This document shows positions 45,508 to 54,092 of a DNA stretch of 64,000 bases, one piece after another. The notes under the pieces were generated by a model that was given only the letters and a program-made list of their open reading frames with translations, did no database searches and had not been told where the DNA came from. The DNA is from Engelhardtia mirabilis (lineage in GTDB: Bacteria; Planctomycetota; UBA1135; GCA-002686595): the NCBI RefSeq assembly GCF_007748095.1, contig NZ_CP036287.1, forward strand, positions 1,302,001-1,366,000, given 5' to 3'. Every line of letters begins with the position of its first letter. Position 1 is the first letter of the stretch. Made by a program: the position numbers and the translations under genes.

Positions 45508-48018
45508 CTACGGCACGAACTCGACCGACACCGGGTTGCTGACGGCGATCGGGAACTGGAGGCTCGGCACGATCTGCCCCGCGCCCCACGCGTACCAGAT
45601 CTTCAGGCCCGCGATGGCCGGGGAGGTCGCCGGCGGCACGGTCAGCTGGGCGGTCGCGCGTCCCGCGCCGTTGAGGAGACCGAACGCCGGCGTGAGTCCC
45701 ATCAACCCCGGCGACTGGACTGCGCCCCAGAAAAAGTTGTCGGCGACCAGCGGGATGGTCAGGCCGCTGAGTCCGAAACCGGGCGAGGTGCCCGAGGCCG
45801 AGGCCATGAACGAGTAGGCCTTGAAGGCCAAGTCAGGCGAGCCGTTGACCTCGAGGGACAGGGTCCCGCCCGCGGAGACGGACAGGCTCTGTGCGGTGGC
45901 CCACAGGGGCGGGCGCTTGACGACCGCGACCCAGTCCTCCTGGATCGGGTCGGGCGCCGAGGGCAGGTCCGTCCAGCCGCCGCCCATCAACATCGTCGAG
46001 CCGCTCTGGAACTGGCCGCTGCGCGGGTCGTACCAGGCCAGCTCGAAGGTGCCTGGGTAGCCGCCCAGGTCCAGCTGGATCGTGCCCTGAGTGTCCGCGT
46101 TGGGCAGGTAGATGGCGTAGGCCTCACCGGGCAGGGCGAAGACCTCGCCGCCCCCGTGGTCGAGAGGCTCGCCGGCCAGGGCCTGGTCCATCGGCTCCAT
46201 CAGGTGGAACGGCAGGGTCTCGAGCACCTCGCGGGCGTACTTGGTGGCCAGCCAGATCTCCTCGCGCGTGCGGAAGTCCTCGACCGAGAGGTCGCCGCCG
46301 ATCGGTGGCGCATGGGCGCCCAGGTACCACTCGAGCTGGCCGCCGGAGAAGTAGATGTCGTAGAGCACCTCCTTGCGCAGCTCCTCGGCGTTGTCCGGGC
46401 CGGCCCCGATGTCAGCGGGGTTGTTCTCGTCCATGTCGATCACCCATGGCTTGCCCGCGGTCTGGGCTCGCCAGTACTCGACGGTCTGTCCCGCGGCGGC
46501 GGGCAGGTACTGGATCGACGTGGCGCTGAAGTCCGGGTTGCCGAGCAGGGGGCCGTAGAGAATGCCTTCGGCGAAGGGCTTGTTGTGGACGGCGATGGCG
46601 TGGTCGTACGCGTCGAGGCCGGCCAGGTAGGCGGCCATCTCCTCGAGCACCGCCTGCGGATAGTCGTTCTCCTCCGACAGGCACCACTTGATCGCGTTGT
46701 GGTGGGCGAAGCGGGCTACCAGCTCGCGCATGAACAGCTTGCGTTCGACGCCCAGGGTTCCGAAGTCGAGCCAGGTCTCGTTCTGCGGCTCGGTTTCGGC
46801 CAGCACCATCAGGAGCTGGATGCCGCGCTCCTGCGCGTGGCGGAAGACCGCCTCCCACTGGTACAGGCGTGCGATGTGGTAATGCGTCTTGTCGTAGGCC
46901 GTGTTGGCGTGGCCGATGAAGGGCGACACGTCCTGGCCGTCGCCGCCCAGGTTCATGGGCAGGAAGTAGACCGAGTTGACGCCGACGCTGGAGAGGTAGT
47001 TGAGCGCGCCCATCAGGTTGCGGGACACGCTGACGTCCGCGCCCAGGTCGCCGGCCAGGGGCAGCTCGCGATCTTGCAGGGTCCAATCGGAGGCGTGGGA
47101 CTCGTAACGGTGCACGAGTCCCTTCGACCCGGGTGCCTTCTCGACGTCCGCAAAGCCGGCGAAGGACAAGAGGTTCTCCGGACTGTCGGCGCCACTCTTG
47201 ATCCAGAAGCCCCCGTCGACCTGGCGGCGGTAGTGAAGGCCGACGTCGTCCAGGCGTCCGTCGCGCAGGAATCCCGGCGCGGCTAGGTCGCGGGGCGCCA
47301 CGGTGAACACGCCACTGGCCCCGTCGAAGGACACAGGCGAGCCGGCGAGGGGGTCCGCGGCGACGGCCACGTCGTCGCCAGAGCGGAAACTCGCCTCGAA
47401 GGTCCAGACTCCGGCCATGTCCGGCGTGAGTCGGACCTTCCATGCCTGGCCCACGCCGCCCCCGAAGCCGTCGCCGTCGAAGAACCCGGGCACCTGCAGC
47501 TCGGAGCCATCCGGGCGCAGGAAGGTCACGTCGAGCCGATAGTCGAGGAACGGGTTCGGCGAGTCGAAGGTCATGTTCGACAGGGGCCCCTTGAACCACA
47601 GCTCGGTCGGGTGCCACTTCATGGGCTTGCCGAAGAGCAGGGCCTGGCCGATGTTCACGCCCAAGTTGGCGTCGCCCCGTCCGGCGCCGTCGGACTCGCC
47701 CTTGGGGCTGAGGATGAGTTGAACGTCCAGGGGGTCAGCGGCGCTCACCTCCAGCGTCGGCTCGGGATCGGTCGGGCCCGAACCCGCGGCGAAGCTGCCC
47801 CCGGAGATGGTCCAGTTGAAGTCGAACTGGCCGGGATCGATTGCAGAGCCGTCCGCGTGGGTTGCCGCCAGGTCGACGGCGGTGGTCGTGCCGATGGGCA
47901 CGGCCACGGGAGAGAGGGTCACCCTGGGCTTGGGATCGACCTGCGGGCTCGCGGCGGCCAAGGCCGTCGACAGGAAGACGAGGACCGCAGTGCGGGCCCC
48001 GAGGCTTGCATCGTGCAT
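45508..48018 (-). CDS. Secreted DUF5060 glycosidase-like protein with putative collagen-binding domain
   Basis: 836 residues. A signal peptide (~1-24) is followed by an Ig-like segment (~30-95) and a DUF5060 domain (~125-220: KWHPTELWFKGP, GQAWKVRLTPDMAGVWTFEASF). A TIM-barrel region (~270-570) contains QWEAVFRHAQERGIQLLMVL, HNAIKWCLSEENDY and KPWVIDMDENNP. A beta-sandwich tail similar to the putative collagen-binding domain follows (AYAIYLPNADTQGTIQLDL, FELAWYDPRSGQF). The final ~90 residues are the C-terminal module seen in other secreted proteins of this window. Acidic residues in SEEND and MDENN are candidate catalytic residues. A role in extracellular polysaccharide breakdown is inferred. 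Confidence 0.88.
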   Translation of the reverse strand: MHDASLGARTAVLVFLSTALAAASPQVDPKPRVTLSPVAVPIGTTTAVDLAATHADGSAIDPGQFDFNWTISGGSFAAGSGPTDPEPTLEVSAADPLDVQLILSPKGESDGAGRGDANLGVNIGQALLFGKPMKWHPTELWFKGPLSNMTFDSPNPFLDYRLDVTFLRPDGSELQVPGFFDGDGFGGGVGQAWKVRLTPDMAGVWTFEASFRSGDDVAVAADPLAGSPVSFDGASGVFTVAPRDLAAPGFLRDGRLDDVGLHYRRQVDGGFWIKSGADSPENLLSFAGFADVEKAPGSKGLVHRYESHASDWTLQDRELPLAGDLGADVSVSRNLMGALNYLSSVGVNSVYFLPMNLGGDGQDVSPFIGHANTAYDKTHYHIARLYQWEAVFRHAQERGIQLLMVLAETEPQNETWLDFGTLGVERKLFMRELVARFAHHNAIKWCLSEENDYPQAVLEEMAAYLAGLDAYDHAIAVHNKPFAEGILYGPLLGNPDFSATSIQYLPAAAGQTVEYWRAQTAGKPWVIDMDENNPADIGAGPDNAEELRKEVLYDIYFSGGQLEWYLGAHAPPIGGDLSVEDFRTREEIWLATKYAREVLETLPFHLMEPMDQALAGEPLDHGGGEVFALPGEAYAIYLPNADTQGTIQLDLGGYPGTFELAWYDPRSGQFQSGSTMLMGGGWTDLPSAPDPIQEDWVAVVKRPPLWATAQSLSVSAGGTLSLEVNGSPDLAFKAYSFMASASGTSPGFGLSGLTIPLVADNFFWGAVQSPGLMGLTPAFGLLNGAGRATAQLTVPPATSPAIAGLKIWYAWGAGQIVPSLQFPIAVSNPVSVEFVP

Positions 48019-48310
48019 GACGTTCTACGTGGTTCCGGGATGGGACCTGTGATCGCGTGCACCCGATGGCAAGGGGGGAGCGGGCGCGAAGCGTGGCAAG
48101 TGCTTCGACAGGTGGGGAGCGCGGAATGAGGGGGAAGCCCACTCCGAAACACAGCCTGTTCACCAAGCAGGAACGAGAACGCCGTATGTCCTCGATTTGA
48201 CCGCGGCCTTACTCTGGCTGGGACAGCCGTCGCACTCACGCGCCTGACATTCCGTTCACCCTGTCGGCGGCGATCACGTCGCGACTTCGAGAATCAGATC
48301 GACTGGAACA

Positions 48311-49018
48311 TTGACAAGCCCTGCTGGATTCGATCCCGAGGCCGCGCCGCGCTTCGTTCCCTTCGAGGATCGCTATCAACCCGCCGAGACTCCCGAAGCC
48401 GCGGCACGCGCCTTCTACGACGTGCTGCGGCGGCGTCGGTCCGTGCGTGAGTTCTCGGACCGGCCCGTATCGCGTGAGACGATCGAGTGGATCGTGCGCA
48501 GTGCCCACTCGGCGCCCAGTGGCGCGAACAAGCAGCCCTGGCGCTTCGTGGCCGTGTCGGATCCGGGCTTGAAGCACGAGATCCGGCTGGCGGCCGAGGC
48601 GGAGGAGCGCGAGTTCTACCGCCAGCGCGCCAGCGAGCGTTGGCTCGCGGACCTCAGTCCCCTGGGCACAGACGAGGACAAGGCCTACCTGGACGTGGTT
48701 CCTTGGCTGATCGTGGTCTTCAAGCTGTCGCGCACCGACGACGACGGGCAGGTGTACTACGGCGAGGAATCGGTCGGCATCGCCACCGGCTTCCTGCTCG
48801 CCGCCGCCCAGCACGCTGGCCTGGCGACCCTGACCCATACCCCCAGCCCGATGCGCTTTCTCGGCGAGCTGCTCGGCCGACCGGCCCACGAGCGCGCCTA
48901 CATGTTGATTCCGGTCGGCTACGCCGCGGACGATTGCCAGGTGCCGGAGCACGCCCTGTACCGCAGGCCCCTGGACGAAGTCCTGATCTTCGACCGCGAA
49001 GGTCGCCCGCGCGCCTGA
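48311..49018 (+). CDS. Nitroreductase family FMN protein (iodotyrosine deiodinase/BluB-like)
   Basis: 235 residues from the TTG at 48311. FMN-binding and dimer motifs are RRRRSVREFSDRPV (~39-52), SAHSAPSGANKQPWRF (~63-78) and, near the C-terminus, GLATLTHTPSPMRFLGELLGRP. The extended N-terminus and the SAPSGANKQPW motif favour the IYD/BluB-type branch over the classic NfsB branch. Such enzymes use reduced FMN for dehalogenation or other reductions; the substrate is unknown. The next gene, a DNA adenine methyltransferase, starts 30 bp downstream and may be co-transcribed. Confidence 0.9.
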   Translation: MTSPAGFDPEAAPRFVPFEDRYQPAETPEAAARAFYDVLRRRRSVREFSDRPVSRETIEWIVRSAHSAPSGANKQPWRFVAVSDPGLKHEIRLAAEAEEREFYRQRASERWLADLSPLGTDEDKAYLDVVPWLIVVFKLSRTDDDGQVYYGEESVGIATGFLLAAAQHAGLATLTHTPSPMRFLGELLGRPAHERAYMLIPVGYAADDCQVPEHALYRRPLDEVLIFDREGRPRA

Positions 49019-49047
49019 ACGGCGCGCCTGCTCCGATCGGACCCATC

Positions 49048-50136
49048 GTGATCAAGTACCTCGGATCCAAGCGACTTCTGCTGCCGGCCATCGTCGGCGT
49101 AATCGAGTCCCTGCCGGGGGTTCGTCGCGTCGCCGATCTCTTCTCGGGTACGGCCCGGGTGGGGCACGCGCTCAAGGGCGCGGGCTTCGCGGTCCATGCC
49201 AACGACCAGCTCAGTTACGCGGAGCACCTGGCGCGCTGCTATGTGCAGGCGGACGCCGAGGTCTGGGGGGAGCGCGCGGAGCGGCTGCTAGGCGAGCTGC
49301 GGCACGCCGCGCCCCGCGCCGGTTGGTTCACCGAGGACTACTGTGTCGAGGCGCGCTACTTCCAGCCGGAGAACGGCGCGCGCATCGAGGGCGTGCGCGA
49401 GGCCATCGCGCGCCTCGAGCTCGAGCCGGAGCTGGAGTCCATCGCCCTGGTTTCGCTGATGGAAGCAGCGGACCGCGTCGACTCGACCACCGGCGTCCAG
49501 ATGGCCTACCTGAAGCAGTGGGCCCAGCGGGCGGGCAACCCGCTCGACCTGCGCCTGCCCGCGGTGCTGCCGCGCGCGGCCGCCGGGCCCTGCACCTCGA
49601 GCCGCCGCGACGCCCTCGAGCTGGCGGCCGAGGTCGACGCCGATGTCGCCTACCTCGACCCGCCGTACAACCAGCACAGCTACCTCGGCAACTACCACGT
49701 GTGGGAGACGCTCGTGCGATGGGATCGACCCCCGGTCTACGGGATCGCCCGCAAGCGCGTGGATTGCCGCGAGCGCAAGAGTCCCTTCAACCGCAGGCGC
49801 GAGGCGGCACCGGCTCTGGAGCAGGTGATCGACCGGCTCGCCACGCCCTACGTGGTCGCCTCGTTCAGCAATGAGGGGCACGTCAGTCGGGACGAGCTCG
49901 AGGCGCTCCTGGGCCGCGAGCGGCGGGTGCACGTCCTGGCCCGGGACTATGCCCGCTACGTCGGCGCGCGGATCGGCATCCACGACCGGCAGGGGCGCCG
50001 CGTCGGGCGCCCGGGGCACCTGCGCAACACCGAGTTCCTGTTCGTGGCCACGCCGTTCGACGTGGATTGGCAGCCGGCGGGTCTGGAAGGCTTCGAGCCC
50101 TCTGGTGGGCCCGTCGACCCGGTTCGCGAAGCCTGA
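49048..50136 (+). CDS. D12-class N6-adenine DNA methyltransferase
   Basis: 362 residues from the GTG at 49048. Motif X is MIKYLGSKRLLLP at the very N-terminus and motif I is DLFSGTARVGH (30-40), the SAM-binding loop. The catalytic motif IV is DPPY (204-207, in YLDPPYNQHSY). Near the C-terminus are VASFSNEGHVSRDEL and LRNTEFLFVATP. The order X-I-IV is that of Dam/M.EcoRV-type (D12) enzymes, which methylate adenine at N6. No restriction endonuclease, specificity subunit or MutH is nearby, so it looks like a solitary methyltransferase. Its recognition sequence cannot be read from the protein. Confidence 0.9.
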   Translation: MIKYLGSKRLLLPAIVGVIESLPGVRRVADLFSGTARVGHALKGAGFAVHANDQLSYAEHLARCYVQADAEVWGERAERLLGELRHAAPRAGWFTEDYCVEARYFQPENGARIEGVREAIARLELEPELESIALVSLMEAADRVDSTTGVQMAYLKQWAQRAGNPLDLRLPAVLPRAAAGPCTSSRRDALELAAEVDADVAYLDPPYNQHSYLGNYHVWETLVRWDRPPVYGIARKRVDCRERKSPFNRRREAAPALEQVIDRLATPYVVASFSNEGHVSRDELEALLGRERRVHVLARDYARYVGARIGIHDRQGRRVGRPGHLRNTEFLFVATPFDVDWQPAGLEGFEPSGGPVDPVREA

Positions 50137-50543
50137 GGACCCTGCCGCGGGGATCGCTGCGGCCGCGGCTGCCGTCCAGGGGCAAGGCTGTTCCCGCGAG
50201 GGAGCGCTCCGTGGCGAGCGAGGATCGGTGGCAGGCTTCGCAGTGTGGGGTCGAGGGCTCGGCACGGCCCTTGCGATGGGTCGGGCGCATCGACGGGGCT
50301 GGACCGCGGGCCGAGTTGGGGAACCGACTCGCGGCAATCCGGCGCCGCCCGCGCCCCTGGGGGTGCGGGCAAACTCGGGCCGGCGCGGACACGTGGGGTG
50401 ACGCGCTGGCCACCTTTCCTCCGAAGGGCCAGGCCGCCCGGATCGGGAGGGCCGGGGCAGCTCGCGCCGGGGGCTCGTGCGGATCGCCGAGATCGTGGAA
50501 CTTGGGGCGCCCCCGGGGCGTAACCCCCGCGACGGCCCCCCCC
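50137..50543. other. Intergenic region before the ECF sigma factor, no gene seen
   Basis: The frame is open on the plus strand through these 407 bp because of base composition, but it shows no protein-like features. GCGTAACC at 50519-50526 followed by a C-rich run resembles the promoter-like blocks near 53948 and 57756. It lacks CGTC at the right distance, so any self-regulation of the sigma gene is speculative. Confidence 0.4.
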
Positions 50544-51143
50544 TTGGAGTCCCTACCGACCCCGACCGACGAGGCGCTCGCCGAGCGCGCCCAGGACGGT
50601 GACCTCGATGCATTCGAGGCGCTGGTGGTGCGTCATGGGGGGGCGCTGATCGGAGCCTTGGAACGGATGTTGGGCGACCATCACCATGCCTGCGACGCCG
50701 CCCAGGACGCGTGGATCAAGGTCCACCGCGCCCTGCCGAGCTACCGTCGTGGCGCGCGCTTTCGTCCGTGGCTCTACGCCATCGCCCTCAACCAGGGGCG
50801 CGACGCCCTGCGGGCGCGCAAGCGGCGACCGGGGGGCTCCGACGCGACGCTCGAAGTGCTGACGGCTCACCCCGGCAGCGACCCGGACCTCGGCAGCCCC
50901 GAGCGCGCGGCGATCGCCGCGGCCCTGGGACAGGTCGACACGTCTTACCGCGAGGCCGTGATCCTCGTCGACGTGCTCGGGCTCGGCTACGCGGAGGCGG
51001 CCGCAGCCCTCGAATGCGCGGAGGGCACGGTCAAGTCCCGCGTCCACCGGGGCCGGGTGGCCTTCCGCGACGCCTACGAGCGCGTGACCGCGCCCCCGCC
51101 TCGGCCCGCCGCGCTGAGAACACTTCGTGGAGGCAACGCCTGA
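50544..51143 (+). CDS. ECF-type RNA polymerase sigma factor
   Basis: 199 residues from a TTG at 50544. No ATG or GTG lies near the family N-terminus, so this start is uncertain. The sigma-70 region 2 spans ~8-80: LAERAQDGDLDAFEALVVRH, DAAQDAWIKVHRALPSYR, FRPWLYAIALNQGRDALR. Region 4 spans ~125-180: GQVDTSYREAVILVDVLGLGYAEAAAALECAEGTVKSRVHRGR, with a helix-turn-helix. Regions 3.0-3.1 are absent, as in ECF sigmas. It overlaps the zinc-finger anti-sigma gene by one base (TGATG), the classic arrangement for release by an envelope signal. Confidence 0.9.
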   Translation: MESLPTPTDEALAERAQDGDLDAFEALVVRHGGALIGALERMLGDHHHACDAAQDAWIKVHRALPSYRRGARFRPWLYAIALNQGRDALRARKRRPGGSDATLEVLTAHPGSDPDLGSPERAAIAAALGQVDTSYREAVILVDVLGLGYAEAAAALECAEGTVKSRVHRGRVAFRDAYERVTAPPPRPAALRTLRGGNA

Positions 51144-52468
51144 TGAACTGCGACGAGATCCGCGCCTGGCTCCCGGCCCTGCGTGACGACGACCTGGCCG
51201 CGCGAGATCGGTCAGAGGTCGAGGCCCACCTGAGTTCGTGCTCCGCTTGCGCCACCGAGCGGGTGCGGCTGGACGAGCGCATCGACCTTCTGGCCGTGGA
51301 CGTCTCGGCCACGGCGCCCCGCGCCCACGTCGATGCGGTCATGGCCGCCGTGGCGCGTGAAGCCCTCGGGCGAGATCGCAGGCGGCCGCGGTGGTGGCTG
51401 GTCACCCACGTGGCTGCCGCTGCGGCGGGGATCCTGATGACCTGGAGCGTCGGTCGATTCGGCTTCGATTTCGGGGTGGGCGCCGGGAATGGGGGAGATG
51501 GGAAGCAACAACGCTCGCACGACGTGGCGGACTCCGACGCCGGTGCGGAGGTCTCCACTGGCGCGAGCATCGCCATGGGCGGAGACCGACTGACGGTCCA
51601 GGGCGCGGTCGCTTCGGATCCATTGCAGGTATATGAACCACCGCGGTCCCCCGCCCACCCAGGGGGGACGGATGGAGACGGCACGGGTTACACCCCAGGT
51701 CTCGCAAATCTCGTCGCGCACCACCCGACGCAGCGTCGATCGAACGCGGCCGCTGAGTCCGTTCACACGCGCGTGGTGACCGTTCCCGTTCCCCTTTGGC
51801 TCGCCGCGCCGGGTCGCGGGGTCGCATCGGCGCCGCCTGTCGCGTCCGACGCCCGTGCCGATGTCAGCGAAGCGGAGCTCCGCCCCTACCTGGAACCCCT
51901 GCTCGCGGAGGGCGTGGCTCTGCTCGCTCAGATGGCGCGGGCCGTCGAGCGCGCGACCTTCCCTCCCGAGGGGGTCGACCCGACCTTGCCCGACGATTCG
52001 GAAGCTGCACTGGCCCGGAGCGGGCAAACCTCGGCGCCGCGCCCGATCAACGGCCTGCCCAGCGGCAGGCCGAGCCCGAGCCTGGCCGACGTCGAACTCG
52101 AACTCGAACCTCGGCGCGGGCCGGTCACGGTGCGGCGCGATGGCGATCGGATCGTGCTCGGAACCCGGGGTGAGCTGGACGAGGTCGTGCCGGCACTCCT
52201 GGCGCTGTTGAGCGACGCGGACCCGGCGGTGATCGAGGTCGTCGAAGGGCGCCTGCGTTCCATCGCCCGCGATCTGGATCGTCCTGCACCCAGTACCGAG
52301 CTCCTGACGGGAGACGACGCCGATCCCTGGTGGCGCTCCGCCCGCGCCGCGGTGGCCGACCGGACCCTGCCCTCGCCGGAGTTGGCTGCAATCGATCGGG
52401 CCGACGCCTGGGAGGGTTGGTGGCGCAGCGTCGATCGAGCCAGCGGCCGCTCCGCGCGGAGTTTCTGA
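51143..52468 (+). CDS. Membrane-bound anti-sigma factor with zinc-finger (zf-HC2) domain
   Basis: 441 residues. The ATG overlaps the sigma stop by one base. The N-terminal cytoplasmic anti-sigma domain has the zinc ligands His29, Cys33 and Cys36 (HLSSCSAC). One transmembrane helix runs at about 86-108 (WWLVTHVAAAAAGILMTWSVG). The remaining ~330 residues are extracytoplasmic: a low-complexity region (~110-230), then helical and beta segments with PVTVRRDGDRIVLGTRGELDEV. This large sensor part is longer than in most zf-HC2 anti-sigmas. It would hold the sigma factor until an envelope signal frees it. A PDZ lipoprotein gene follows. Confidence 0.88.
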   Translation: MNCDEIRAWLPALRDDDLAARDRSEVEAHLSSCSACATERVRLDERIDLLAVDVSATAPRAHVDAVMAAVAREALGRDRRRPRWWLVTHVAAAAAGILMTWSVGRFGFDFGVGAGNGGDGKQQRSHDVADSDAGAEVSTGASIAMGGDRLTVQGAVASDPLQVYEPPRSPAHPGGTDGDGTGYTPGLANLVAHHPTQRRSNAAAESVHTRVVTVPVPLWLAAPGRGVASAPPVASDARADVSEAELRPYLEPLLAEGVALLAQMARAVERATFPPEGVDPTLPDDSEAALARSGQTSAPRPINGLPSGRPSPSLADVELELEPRRGPVTVRRDGDRIVLGTRGELDEVVPALLALLSDADPAVIEVVEGRLRSIARDLDRPAPSTELLTGDDADPWWRSARAAVADRTLPSPELAAIDRADAWEGWWRSVDRASGRSARSF

Positions 52469-52602
52469 CCGGCCCGCGCCCGATCACCCGACTTCCCGGG
52501 AACCGTCGAAGGCGCCGTCGCGTACACCTGCTGTTCCCCGAGCCCCCCGCTGCCACCGACCGAACCGGTCGGAGGGCAGGTCCCCCGACTCAAGAGATCG
52601 CC

Positions 52603-53772
52603 GTGTTCCGCATCCTCGCCATCTGTCTCCTGGCCCTCTCCCAGATCGCCTGTGTTTCGTCGCGCTCGATGCGCTTCTCGACGGACGACACGCTGCTCGG
52701 CGTCGAGAAGCGCGACGACGGGTCCACGGTGACCTGGCGCCTCAGCGTCGGGCGCAGCGGCGGACCGAAGGTCGAGAAGACCGTCACCGAGACGCGTGAA
52801 CTGGCGCTGCTCGGAGTTCGCAGCCGCTCCATCGGCGCGACGAGGGCGGATCGCTACGGCATCGATCCCTGGAGTGGCGTCTGGCTCGATCGGGTCGACA
52901 CCGACCTGCCCGCCCACGATGCCGGACTGCGCTCGGGCGACGTCCTGATGAAGATCGGCGACGTTGCGATCTCGTCGCCGGACCAGATGACGGAGGTCGT
53001 GGAGCAGGCTCTGGTACCGGGTACGTCGACGACCGTGACCTACATGCGGTTCGTGGGCGAGGAGCAGACGAAGGAAGTCCGCACCGCGGAGCTGACGCCT
53101 CAGGCGAAGGAGGTGACCGAGTCCTCGACGGATTCGATCGCCCTCGAAACCTCGGTCGCGGTGCAGAACCTGACCGGGTTGCGGGTCGCCCACCTGCCGG
53201 CGGACATCGCCTCGCACGCGCTGAAGCTCGATTCGGGCACGATGTTGATCGCCGGCGTTCTGCCGGGCTCGCCGGCCTACATGAAGGGCTTGCGAGCCGG
53301 CGACCGCATCATCGAGGTGGATGGTCAGCCCGCCGACTCGCTCGGCACGCTGGTCGCCGCGGTTCTGGCGCGGGCGGACGAGAAGGGGCTCAGCATCGCG
53401 ACCGACGAGCGCAAGGGCCTGCCCGGACCGCGCGCCGGGGACGGCCCGGTGGGGCTGCGAGTCGAGGGACCCCTGGGGGTGCTCAGCACTGAGATCGACA
53501 TCAGTGGTCGGTTGTCCGAGGAGGGCGAGATCGACATCCCGATCCTGTTCGAGTGCGACTCGGACATCAGCTCCACCCGTTGGTCCTTCCTCGACTTCAT
53601 CTTCCAGTTCGGCGCGAACTACCGCGGTTACTACCTCGAATCCCAGTCGCGCAAGCCGGCCAAGTACACGTTCTTCTCGATGCTGCCCTTCGGCTTCTTC
53701 GAGGTCGAACGCCAGCCGGGGCACTCGCGCTACTGCATCTTCTGGTTCATCGAGTGGGAAACGGGGCATTGA
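52603..53772 (+). CDS. Lipoprotein with two PDZ domains
   Basis: 389 residues from the GTG at 52603. The signal peptide MFRILAICLLALSQIAC ends in a lipobox (Cys17). The first PDZ-like region is ~95-165 (GVWLDRVDTDLPAHDAGLRSGDVLMKIGDV). The second is ~205-270 (GTMLIAGVLPGSPAYMKGLRAGDRIIEVDGQPADSL). No protease domain (no Ser-His-Asp or HEXXH motif) is seen. The C-terminal ~100 residues are rich in aromatic residues (RWSFLDFIFQFGANYRGYYLE). It follows the anti-sigma gene by 134 bp and could present peptides in the envelope stress pathway, but this is inferred. Confidence 0.85.
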   Translation: MFRILAICLLALSQIACVSSRSMRFSTDDTLLGVEKRDDGSTVTWRLSVGRSGGPKVEKTVTETRELALLGVRSRSIGATRADRYGIDPWSGVWLDRVDTDLPAHDAGLRSGDVLMKIGDVAISSPDQMTEVVEQALVPGTSTTVTYMRFVGEEQTKEVRTAELTPQAKEVTESSTDSIALETSVAVQNLTGLRVAHLPADIASHALKLDSGTMLIAGVLPGSPAYMKGLRAGDRIIEVDGQPADSLGTLVAAVLARADEKGLSIATDERKGLPGPRAGDGPVGLRVEGPLGVLSTEIDISGRLSEEGEIDIPILFECDSDISSTRWSFLDFIFQFGANYRGYYLESQSRKPAKYTFFSMLPFGFFEVERQPGHSRYCIFWFIEWETGH

Positions 53773-53940
53773 GTTCGGCGTGCTGAGGACGCCGCGTTGC
53801 GCGCGTAACGTCGGTCCCGGTGCATCGATCGCGGCGCGTCGGTCCGTCGCAGCGACAGGAGACTGCGTGAGGCGGCCGGTTCCCCAGGGGGCCGGCCGTT
53901 CAGCATTGGGGAGGGCGAGATCTGCTGTTCTGGGCCGTTC

Positions 53941-54000
53941 GGGTGTAACCACGGAGCGTCCCGTCCGTCCCCCCCTGGTGGGCGGGCGGGGGCCCGCGGT
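53941..54000 (+). promoter_or_regulatory. ECF-type promoter-like block upstream of the exported PDZ protein (copy 1)
   Basis: GTAACC (AAC at 53948-53950), then exactly 16 bp, then CGTC (53967-53970): the -35/-10 geometry of many ECF promoters. A 20-nt G-rich block (53981-54000) follows, identical to that at 57788-57807. The gene at 54093 starts 93 bp downstream. The rest of the 320-bp gap 53773-54092 shows no gene. Confidence 0.45.
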
Positions 54001-54092
54001 TATTCTGATGCACGAACGCCGCGGAATTGCGCTCGCCATTCCGGACGGAGACCTGCGCGGCCATCGAATCGACAGTCAAGAGGAGACAGGGA

